Assembly (NCBI GenBank): GCA_026693085.1
Contig: JAPLNB010000217.1
Span: forward strand, 1-39,915
DNA: 39,915 bases
Origin: Planctomycetota bacterium
GTDB lineage: Bacteria > Planctomycetota > Phycisphaerae > Tepidisphaerales > Tepidisphaeraceae
Direction of reading: 5' to 3'
Within the stretch, counting starts at the first letter, position 1, and every line of letters begins with the position of its first letter. The notes below the pieces were generated by a model that was not told where the DNA came from, ran no database searches, and saw only the letters and a list, made by a program, of their open reading frames with translations. The translations under genes and the position numbers were made by a program. Positions 1 through 5,897 of the stretch are shown piece by piece.

Positions 1-153
1 TTCACTTTCCGCTTCAACCGCCGGGCCTCGCGTTACCGCGGCAAGCTGTTCTATCGGCTGTTGCAACAGGCCGTGGTCACCGCTCCAGCCCCTTACCACC
101 AACTCAACCAGCACCTCCGCCCCGGCCCGGAGCACCCCCACGACAAGCGGTAG
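1..153 (+). pseudogene. IS1595-family (ISXO2-type) transposase, C-terminal end (partial at window edge)
   Basis: The first reading frame is open from the window edge to TAG at 151-153 and encodes about 50 residues beginning FTFRFNRR, followed by RGKLFYRLLQQAV. This pattern (FRFNRR...RG-LFYRLL-QAV) is the usual C-terminal signature of IS1595/ISXO2-type DDE transposases, which move the element by cutting and rejoining its ends. The catalytic part lies outside the window, so it cannot be said whether the gene is intact. A terminal-repeat-like sequence follows the stop and then a decapitated response regulator, so this is probably the right end of an insertion sequence. Confidence 0.7.
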
Positions 154-156
154 TAC

Positions 157-179
157 CCACCGGAGTCAATTGAATACCC
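157..179. repeat. probable right terminal inverted repeat of the IS1595-type element
   Basis: The sequence CACCGGAGTCAATTGAATAC followed by CC lies 4 nt after the transposase stop codon and directly before response-regulator coding sequence. IS1595-type ends commonly read GGGTAT...GACTCCGG in the other orientation, which this matches from memory. The mate at the left end and the target duplication are outside the window, so the assignment is an inference. Confidence 0.4.
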
Positions 180-507
180 AGTTGCGGGGTTTGGCTATGC
201 GGCGGCACTGGACGGGGCAAGCGCACTGGACAAGGCTGAGGCAGAGGGGACGGTTTTGATCCTGCTGGACATCATGTTGCCGGATGTGGATGGGTTTGAG
301 GTGTGCCGGCAGTTGAAGGGGCAGCAGCGGACGCGTGATATACCGGTTGTCATTTTGACAGCGTTGGACGGTGAGGAGCACATGCAGCGGGGCCAGGAGT
401 GCGGGGCGGTGGCGTTTATGACCAAGCCGTTTGAACCGGAGCGGCTGATCGAGGTGATCCAGGAAAATGCGAGGGGGAGGACGAATGGAGCTGCGAAGCG
501 GGGATAA
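180..507 (+). pseudogene. response regulator receiver domain, 5' end removed by an insertion element
   Basis: The frame is open from 154 but only reads as a receiver (REC) domain after about 181. It contains GFGYAAALDGASALDKA (helix 1/strand 2 region), LILLDIMLPDVDGFEV with the phospho-acceptor Asp in LLDI, VVILTA with the switch Thr, and FMTKPFEPERL with the conserved Lys. The first beta strand and the acidic pocket (the usual DD motif) are missing because the transposase and its terminal repeat take their place. The only start inside is a TTG at 256, which would give a half domain. About 83 residues remain after that point and no output domain follows, so it was a single-domain regulator or is truncated at both ends. 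It is unlikely to function. Confidence 0.7.
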
Positions 508-548
508 GGGGATTTTCGGTTTCTATTTTCGGAAGCTGAATTGGCGGG

Positions 549-1109
549 TCAGTCGAGGGCGGCGTGCCAGAAGAGGGTGACGGATTCCTTAACGAGGTCG
601 TGGTTGGAGTGGCGGTGGGTGTCGAGGCCTGTGAGGTGGAATCCGAGCTTGAGCAGGAAGCGAGCGGCGGGGATGTTGTTGGTGAAGGTCTGAGCGGAGA
701 CGGCGCGGAGTTGGAGTTGCCGGGCGTGCTGGATGGCTTGGCAGAGGAGGGAGAAGCCGAGGCCTTGACGGCGCTGGTCGTAATCGACGCGGAGGTCGAT
801 CAGGCGAAGGGTGTTGGTGTGGGGCCGGGGCTGGGCGATGAGACAGGCGACGATGAGGTTTTCGTGCTCGGCGACGAGGGCGAGGCCTTCATCGGAGCCA
901 GCGGTGATCTGGCGGAGGAGGAAGCAGGCGTTGTCGTCGAGGGGATTGGGGGAGATCAGCCTTTGGCGGAGAGGGCGCTCTTCGATATGCCACGCGGGGG
1001 CGAGGTCTTCGCCGGAACGGTCGAGGTGGAGATAGCGGGTGGATTCGATGGTGCCGTCGATGTCGGCCAAGAAGGCGGCGTCAGCAGGGGTGGCGGGACG
1101 GATCTGCAT
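549..1109 (-). CDS. GNAT-family N-acetyltransferase
   Basis: This protein of about 186 residues has the GNAT fold that transfers an acetyl group from acetyl-CoA to an amine; the substrate cannot be read from sequence. It starts MQIRPATPADAAFL, typical of the family, has the acetyl-CoA pyrophosphate loop as RRQGLG after LRVDYDQ, and ends in NNIPAARFLLKLGFHLTG, the usual last helix and strand. An ATG three codons upstream (1118) also exists, but it overlaps a TATAAT box at 1117-1122. Counting 7 nt on from that box falls exactly on the ATG at 1109, so a leaderless mRNA starting there is likely. It follows the TPR-like operon, from which it is separated by 7-bp repeats. Confidence 0.85.
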   Translation of the reverse strand: MQIRPATPADAAFLADIDGTIESTRYLHLDRSGEDLAPAWHIEERPLRQRLISPNPLDDNACFLLRQITAGSDEGLALVAEHENLIVACLIAQPRPHTNTLRLIDLRVDYDQRRQGLGFSLLCQAIQHARQLQLRAVSAQTFTNNIPAARFLLKLGFHLTGLDTHRHSNHDLVKESVTLFWHAALD

Positions 1110-1116
1110 GGCGGGC

Positions 1117-1122
1117 ATTATA
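1117..1122 (-). promoter_or_regulatory. TATAAT -10 box for the GNAT gene (predicted leaderless)
   Basis: A perfect TATAAT on the minus strand ends 7 nt before the ATG at 1109, so transcription should begin at or next to the start codon. There is no good -35 because that position lies in the heptamer repeat (1125-1158). Confidence 0.45.
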
Positions 1123-1124
1123 AT

Positions 1125-1158
1125 AAGGGGTAAGGGGTTAGGGTTAGGGGTTGGGGGG
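1125..1158. repeat. degenerate heptamer tandem repeat (AAGGGGT/TAGGGGT type)
   Basis: Five units: AAGGGGT, AAGGGGT, TAGGGT (one base short), TAGGGGT, TGGGGGG. It lies just upstream of the GNAT start and overlaps the last codons of the preceding minus-strand gene, whose WPPNP end it encodes. It is one of several 7-bp arrays beside start codons in this window. Confidence 0.65.
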
Positions 1159-1956
1159 CCAGAGGTGGGAGAGGAGGGGGCGACTGGCGAGCAGCTCAGG
1201 GATGTCGGCCAAAAGCTCGACGCGGCGGCGGAGGTAGGATTCCCAGTCTGGGCGATTCGTTTTCTGGGCAGCCAGGGCGAGGAGGGCTTGGGTGCGGGCG
1301 GATTTTTGGGAGGGCATGAGCTCGGCGAGTTGCAGCTTGCGGGGCAGGCCGGTGAGTATGTCCTGCCAAACGCCGATGCGTGAAAGGTAGTCGGTCTGGA
1401 TGGCCAAAAGCTCGAGGGCCTCGGAGAGGGAAAGATGGTGCTGGTAGAGCGAGGAAAGAGCGCGGTAAGTGCCGGGGAGGTCGCCGAGTTCGAGCAGGGA
1501 GTCGGCGAGGATGAGCTGGGTAGAGCGGGTGAGGTCGGAGATGGGGCCGAGGCGCTGGGAGAGCAGGGTGTGGCAGAGCAGGGCGGATTCGGCGTAGCGG
1601 CGCTGGGCGTGGCGGAGGAGGGCGAGGTAGTGAAGGGTGCGGAGCTTGACGGTGCGGAAGAGAGAGAAGGAGCGGAGAGCGAGGTCGAGGTGCTGCTCGG
1701 CCTGCTCGAATTGGCCGGTGGCGATGAGGGCGGGCGAAAGGGCGGCCAGGCGGGTGCCTTTCATGCTGCGGTAGCTGAGCAGGATCCAGACGATCGCGAT
1801 GGCGCTGAGGGCAAGGGAGGGGGCGATGACGTGCTGGCCGAAGATGGTTTCGATAAAGAAGGAGAAAACGGCGGCAGCGAAGAGGAGGATCTTGACGAGG
1901 GAGGTGAGGGTCAGGTCGCGGCGGAGGCGTGCGATGGCCAGCTCGGTGGGGGTCAT
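1144..1956 (-). CDS. membrane protein with two N-terminal TM helices and a TPR-like helical domain
   Basis: The 270-residue protein has two hydrophobic segments near its N terminus (LVKILLFAAAVFSFFIETIF, about residues 20-39, and SLALSAIAIVWILLSYRSM, about 47-65). A long helical region follows with TPR-like spacing (for example ATGQFEQAEQHLDLALRSF). It starts ATGA inside the end of the upstream gene (4-nt overlap), so the two are translationally coupled. Its layout matches that upstream gene (2 TM then repeats), which suggests paralogues that work together at the membrane. No catalytic motif is visible and no specific family was recognised; scaffolding is the likely role by analogy with TPR proteins. 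Confidence 0.7.
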   Translation of the reverse strand: MTPTELAIARLRRDLTLTSLVKILLFAAAVFSFFIETIFGQHVIAPSLALSAIAIVWILLSYRSMKGTRLAALSPALIATGQFEQAEQHLDLALRSFSLFRTVKLRTLHYLALLRHAQRRYAESALLCHTLLSQRLGPISDLTRSTQLILADSLLELGDLPGTYRALSSLYQHHLSLSEALELLAIQTDYLSRIGVWQDILTGLPRKLQLAELMPSQKSARTQALLALAAQKTNRPDWESYLRRRVELLADIPELLASRPLLSHLWPPNP

Positions 1957-2837
1957 GGCGCCTCCGTGGGGATTGAGGCGGGGTGGTAGCGGCCGGCGAG
2001 GGCGGCGACTTCGGTGTAGCGGCGGTGAAGTTCGGGTTCGGGGATCAGAAGGGTGGCCGATTCGTATGCGGCTTGGGCGTCGGGCTGCAGTTGGAGGAGG
2101 TCGTAGGCGCGGGCGACGAGCGCATAGGCGTCGGCGATGCGGTGGCCGATGTGGCGGCGAAACAGGGGGAGTTTTTCGTGGAAGAGGTCGATCGCTTCTC
2201 GCGGGTGGCCGGTTTTGACGTCGCGGTAGATTTCGACCAGTGCGAGTCCCGCGGAGTTGGGGGCGGCGGAATCGCGGCGGAGTTCAATGATGGCGCGGTC
2301 GGCGTCGTAGAGGCGGTCGTCGTGGAGGATGGACATGGCCCGGCCGAGCCGGAGGGCATGGACGGCGTGCTCGTCCTGGTAGTCCAATTCAAGCAGGTGA
2401 TCATAGACGGCGATGACATCGGTGTAGCGGTGGTATCTGGCCAGGATCGCGCAGAGATACAGGAGCATCTGGACGCGCGCCTGGGGAGAGCGGGCGGGGC
2501 GGGAGAGGATGTTGTCGAGCATGATGGCGGCCTGGTCCCAGCGGCGGAGCTGGATGAGTTCTTCGGCGGCCTGCATCTCGTTTTGCTCGCGACGAGCGGA
2601 TCGGGCAGCGGAGGTGGATATGATGCCCATGGCGACGATGAGGCCGAGCATGCCGACGATGGCGATGAACTGGGGCAGCAGGGGGGCCGACGGCGCGGAT
2701 GCCAGGAGGCTGAAGATGAGCATGATGAAGAAGGCGCCGGCGACGTAGGCAAACCGGCGGCCGGGGGCGCGGGGGATGCTGCGCTGGAGGAGGGCGGGAA
2801 CGTCAAGGAAGAGATTGGCTGCCGACTGGTCGGTCAT
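1953..2837 (-). CDS. membrane protein with TPR-like repeats
   Basis: This 294-residue protein has two predicted membrane helices (RFAYVAGAFFIMLIFSLLAS, about residues 23-43, and FIAIVGMLGLIVAMGIIST, about 57-75). After them comes a helical domain with repeat-like units (LIQLRRWDQAAIMLDNIL, YHRYTDVIAVYDHLLEL, LLQLQPDAQAAYESATLL) that read as TPR repeats, a fold that binds other proteins. It overlaps the PDZ gene upstream by 4 nt (ATGA) and the next TPR-like gene downstream by 4 nt, so the three form one operon. The partner and process are unknown. Confidence 0.72.
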   Translation of the reverse strand: MTDQSAANLFLDVPALLQRSIPRAPGRRFAYVAGAFFIMLIFSLLASAPSAPLLPQFIAIVGMLGLIVAMGIISTSAARSARREQNEMQAAEELIQLRRWDQAAIMLDNILSRPARSPQARVQMLLYLCAILARYHRYTDVIAVYDHLLELDYQDEHAVHALRLGRAMSILHDDRLYDADRAIIELRRDSAAPNSAGLALVEIYRDVKTGHPREAIDLFHEKLPLFRRHIGHRIADAYALVARAYDLLQLQPDAQAAYESATLLIPEPELHRRYTEVAALAGRYHPASIPTEAP

Positions 2838-3565
2838 TCTGGCTCTGCAGCGGGTTGTATAAGCGGAGCGAGGTTTTCTTTCCAGTAGCGTTCGACGGCC
2901 TGCTCTCGCTTGTGGACCAGTTCGTCCATGGCGCCCAGTTCGTCCATGAGCTGTAACGCCGGGCGGGGATCAAGGGTAACGGGGATGCGCAGGGGCTGGC
3001 CGTGGCGGAGGATTTTGAGGTGGAGGGTCTTCCGCGGCTTGAACTGGCGGATGGCTTGGGAGAAGGTTTCCTGCCGGAGAGGCCTTGCCAGGGGCATTTC
3101 ATCGATGTCGAGGATGATGTCGCCGTCCTGGAGGTAGCGGTAGCCGGCAAACCCCGGGAAGCGTGCATCGATGATGATTTCGGTTGGCGAAGCGGGGTCG
3201 GTATTGATGGACATGCGGACGCCGAGAAAGCCCTCGGGCGCCTGGGCGTATTTTTCGCTGGTGAGGTAGATGTGGGGGACGATGTCCTTGAGGGCGGCAA
3301 GCTGGGCGGGTTGGAGGGGCAGGGCGTCTCGGACGACGGCACAGAGGGCGGGCAGGTCGTCGCGAGAGAGGGACATGAGCTGGTCGCGGGCTTTATCGCG
3401 GACGGAGGCGTCGGCGTCGGCGAGGGAGGCGAAGGCGAGGCGGAGGTCAGCGGGGCGGGTGGAGGGTGCGGCTGCGGCACAGAAGAGGCAGAGGAGTGCA
3501 AAACGATGAATGAGGAATGATGAACGATGAATAGGAGGCGGACTGGATGAGGGGGTTGTGGTCAT
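2834..3565 (-). CDS. secreted or membrane-anchored PDZ-domain protein
   Basis: The 243-residue product begins with a long Ser/Pro-rich stretch, then a hydrophobic export-signal-like segment (FALLCLFCAAAA, about residues 22-33). A helical region follows, then a PDZ domain around residues 105-205 (FLGVRMSI, GFAGYRYLQDGDIILDIDEM, LRQETFSQAIRQF, LHLKILRHGQPLRIPV). PDZ domains bind peptide C-termini; no protease domain is attached. It is the first gene of a 4-nt-overlap operon with two membrane TPR-like proteins, suggesting a membrane assembly. Oddly, the signal-peptide region (IHRSSFLIHRF) is encoded by a 7-bp tandem repeat at 3502-3536. The ATG at 3565 is the only normal start in frame, so this repeat is translated unless a rare start is used. 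Confidence 0.75.
   Translation of the reverse strand: MTTTPSSSPPPIHRSSFLIHRFALLCLFCAAAAPSTRPADLRLAFASLADADASVRDKARDQLMSLSRDDLPALCAVVRDALPLQPAQLAALKDIVPHIYLTSEKYAQAPEGFLGVRMSINTDPASPTEIIIDARFPGFAGYRYLQDGDIILDIDEMPLARPLRQETFSQAIRQFKPRKTLHLKILRHGQPLRIPVTLDPRPALQLMDELGAMDELVHKREQAVERYWKENLAPLIQPAAEPE
3502..3536. repeat. degenerate heptamer tandem repeat (AACGATG/AATGATG type) inside the PDZ gene
   Basis: Five 7-bp units: AACGATG, AATGAGG, AATGATG, AACGATG, AATAGGA. They fall within the first 25 codons of the minus-strand PDZ gene. Because 7 is not a multiple of 3, gain or loss of one unit would shift the frame. Confidence 0.65.
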
Positions 3566-3614
3566 GTTGGGATTCTTTGCGTGGGTCGTGGTCTAATTAC
3601 TGGCGCCCGACGGG

Positions 3615-4679
3615 TTAGACGGCGAGGAGGTCGATGAGTTTTTGGCCGGACTGGGTCAGCCAAAGGGCCTTGCGTTGGACCATTTGCAGGAAAGGCAGGC
3701 CATCGATGCGGCCGAAGGAGCCGGAGATGGCGATGGGGAGAACGGATTCGGCGATCAAGGCCTGGATCATGAGGCCGGGCATGACGTGGATTTCGGCGTC
3801 GGAGAGGAGCCTGAGTTGGTCGTAGCCGCGGATGAAGCGTTTGAAGCGGGATTCATCGACGTAATCGGGCCAGTTCTGGGGGCGGTCGTCGGGGGCGATC
3901 ATGGAGAACTGGAGTGCGCCGTTGGCGATGTCGAGGATGCGGGGGAGCAGGCGGGCGGAGTCGTAATCGATGACGGCGACGACGCGGTTGTCGCGGAAGA
4001 GCATGTTGCCGGGGTGCCAGTCGGCGTGGACGTATTGTTTTGGCCAGGTGGAGATGCCGGCGGATTCGACATGGGCGGCGGCGTCGAGGTAGGTTTGATG
4101 GAGGAAGCGGAGGATGGAGGGTAGGTCGGCAGTGGCGGCGGGGATGGCGGCGAAGGCGTGCTCGATGGACGGCTGGTTGTGGTAGCTGGCGGCGGGGGGC
4201 TGGTAGTCGGATTGGAAGGTTTCGAGGAGTCTATGAAACAATCCCAGGATGCGTCCGGCGTCGAGGGTGGCTTCGAGGGTCTGGGGGTAGGACTGGCCGG
4301 GGATGTATTCGAAGAGTTCGTAGACGGCGCCCTGGGATTGGAGCATGGAGTTGTTGTCGGCCTTGGTGTGGATGAGGTGTGGCAGGGGGAATTGCTTGGC
4401 GGCGAGGAACTGTTGGAGGGCGTGGCTGAAGACGACTTTGGCGGCATCGTCTTTGCCGCGGGCGCGGCGTTTGAGGAGGAATTTGCCTGGGTCGGAGGTG
4501 ATGAGGAGTTTGGGGGCTTTGCGTGAGCCGCGGGGATATTTGGCGATGGATTGGATGATGCCGATGTCGTAGTGGGAGAGGACGATGGCGAGTTCATCGG
4601 CGGCGAAGGTTTCGCGATCGGCGGCGGGGAATTGGCCGGTGCCGGAGAGGGAGGATTGGGAGGGAGGAATGGGCGGCAT
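3615..4679 (-). CDS. aminoglycoside-phosphotransferase-fold kinase (APH family)
   Basis: The 354-residue protein has the APH/choline-kinase fold: an N-lobe (FLLKRRARGKDD and AVYELFEYIPGQSY), the catalytic loop HADWHPGN (near residue 220) with the base Asp and metal-binding Asn, and the second metal site VIDYDSA (near 238). It transfers phosphate from ATP to a small molecule. Proteins of this shape occur widely and most are not resistance enzymes, so the substrate is open. It stands alone, upstream of and co-directional with the PDZ operon, separated by 49 nt. A TATTCT sequence ends 6 nt before the ATG, so the mRNA may be nearly leaderless. Confidence 0.8.
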   Translation of the reverse strand: MPPIPPSQSSLSGTGQFPAADRETFAADELAIVLSHYDIGIIQSIAKYPRGSRKAPKLLITSDPGKFLLKRRARGKDDAAKVVFSHALQQFLAAKQFPLPHLIHTKADNNSMLQSQGAVYELFEYIPGQSYPQTLEATLDAGRILGLFHRLLETFQSDYQPPAASYHNQPSIEHAFAAIPAATADLPSILRFLHQTYLDAAAHVESAGISTWPKQYVHADWHPGNMLFRDNRVVAVIDYDSARLLPRILDIANGALQFSMIAPDDRPQNWPDYVDESRFKRFIRGYDQLRLLSDAEIHVMPGLMIQALIAESVLPIAISGSFGRIDGLPFLQMVQRKALWLTQSGQKLIDLLAV

Positions 4680-4721
4680 GGGAGGAGAATAGGGCAGGAG
4701 GGGGGGGAAGGCAATTGGAGT

Positions 4722-4749
4722 AGTTGCCGGTTGTTAGTTGCCAGTGGGT
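4722..4749. repeat. degenerate heptamer tandem repeat (AGTTGCC type)
   Basis: Four 7-bp units: AGTTGCC, GGTTGTT, AGTTGCC, AGTGGGT, about 40 nt upstream of the APH-type kinase start. The same unit recurs at 34725-34759, 30 kb away, again upstream of a minus-strand start. Confidence 0.65.
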
Positions 4750-5029
4750 GGGGAGGTAGGATCTGATGGAGCGAGTGGTGGACGATGCGGGGAGGTGGTG
4801 CTGAGCGTGGGGAATCCGATGGAGACAACGCCGCGAGTGTTGGAGTATGGGTAGCGGAAGCGGGGTCTGCGCAGATGGTTCGTAGGAAGGTTGGTGGGGT
4901 TGGCGGTGGTGGTGGGGAAGCGATGGTGGGCAGGCCGGTTCTGAGGGTTATCGGACGGCGCGGGCCGTGTCGCATAGACGACAGACGATGGCTTAACTTA
5001 AGTTTTTGCGGATTGCGAAGTTAGGTAAT

Positions 5030-5057
5030 TTGACTGAGTGCATTCATGGTGTAGAGT
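5030..5057 (+). promoter_or_regulatory. sigma-70-like promoter for the VPLP-CTERM gene
   Basis: TTGACT (5030-5035), 16 nt, then TAGAGT (5052-5057). It would give a leader of about 55 nt before the ATG at 5118. Confidence 0.35.
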
Positions 5058-5117
5058 CCTCCCAGTGGGTCGTGGATAGGGGCATGGGCATTGTGTTAGA
5101 GTTTTTTGGAGGCGGAG

Positions 5118-5801
5118 ATGAATCTGAAGCGATTGAGTATTTTGTCGGCGGCGGTCTTGGGGTTGTCGGCCGGGCTCGCGCAGGCGGCGAGCGTTGGGCT
5201 GAGCAGCGCAACGGCGACGTTTTCGCAGACGGGGTTCGACGTTTCGGCCGCGATTGACGGCTCGTTGAACAACAACACCGGCTGGGCGATTGATCCGAAT
5301 GAAGTAAACCAGTCGGCGGTGTTTAACGCTGCCGGGCCAGTGGGTGGTGTGGGCGGGACGGTGTTCACTTTTACGATGTCGCAGTTGTTCCCGAATCCGG
5401 ACATGCACACCATCGGCAAGTTCAAACTGTCGGTGACGACGGACGGCTCGGCGTGGAATGATCTGGCGGGCGTGACGTTTGCGGCGAACCCGGCCGAGAC
5501 GCCGGTGAACATTGGCGCGGACGGGACGATCCTGTTGGCCGGGAGCTTCCGTCCGAGCGTATCGGTGTACACGGTAACGGGAATGACGAATCTGTCGGCG
5601 ATCACTGGGTTCAAGCTGGATGTTCTGGAAGACACGAGCCTGCCATTCCAGGGCCCTGGGCGCCAGCCAGTGAATGGGAACTTTGTATTGACGGAGTTCC
5701 AGGTTGATGCGACGCCGGTTCCGCTGCCTGCGGCGGCGTGGGCAGGGATGGCGCTGTTGGGCGGGCTGGGCGTGGCCAAGCGGCTTCGGCGGCATGCCTG
5801 A
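5118..5801 (+). CDS. VPLP/PEP-CTERM-type exosortase-sorted surface protein
   Basis: The 227-residue protein has a signal peptide (MNLKRLSILSAAVLGLSAG, cut near AQAAS). A beta-rich domain follows with AIDGSLNNNTGWAIDP, which recalls galactose-binding/discoidin-like domains. The C-terminal sorting tail is VPLPAAAWAGMALLGG then KRLRR: a VPLP motif, a membrane helix and basic residues. Such tails are recognised by exosortase/archaeosortase enzymes and anchor the protein at the envelope. The ATG at 5118 is preferred over an upstream TTG because GGAGGCGGAG lies just before it. No exosortase gene lies in the window. A terminator follows at 5835-5867. Confidence 0.85.
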   Translation: MNLKRLSILSAAVLGLSAGLAQAASVGLSSATATFSQTGFDVSAAIDGSLNNNTGWAIDPNEVNQSAVFNAAGPVGGVGGTVFTFTMSQLFPNPDMHTIGKFKLSVTTDGSAWNDLAGVTFAANPAETPVNIGADGTILLAGSFRPSVSVYTVTGMTNLSAITGFKLDVLEDTSLPFQGPGRQPVNGNFVLTEFQVDATPVPLPAAAWAGMALLGGLGVAKRLRRHA

Positions 5802-5834
5802 TAGGCGTGGGTTGGATGTTGAAGACAAATACGG

Positions 5835-5867
5835 ACCCCTTGGCGTGGTGCTGAGGGGTTCTTTATT
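5835..5867 (+). terminator. rho-independent terminator after the VPLP-CTERM gene
   Basis: A 10-bp stem (ACCCCTTGGC with GCTGAGGGGT, including two G-U pairs) and loop GTGGT are followed by TTCTTTATT. It lies 34 nt after the stop codon and just before the convergent ABC permease gene ends. Confidence 0.7.
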
Positions 5868-5897
5868 GGGCTGAAATGCTGAGGCGGCAAGGGAGGT

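Larger units (their letters stand above)
4680..5117. other. intergenic region, 438 nt
   Basis: This lies between the divergent APH-type kinase and the surface-protein gene. It holds a heptamer repeat (4722-4749), a long G-rich stretch (about 4750-4970) with short open frames that look non-coding, and a promoter-like pair at 5030-5057. No RNA gene was seen. Confidence 0.6.

Noticed and set aside
564-1133. Long open frame antisense to the GNAT gene
   Set aside because: Gly/Val/Glu-rich translation without motifs; it mirrors a well-supported gene on the other strand, as is usual in high-GC DNA. The same applies to long antisense frames at 1983-2888, 6519-7658, 10748-12796 and 28055-29203.
4785-5024. 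Possible small gene in the intergenic region
   Set aside because: No ribosome-binding site, no recognisable domain, biased composition (G-rich), and it overlaps the promoter of the next gene.
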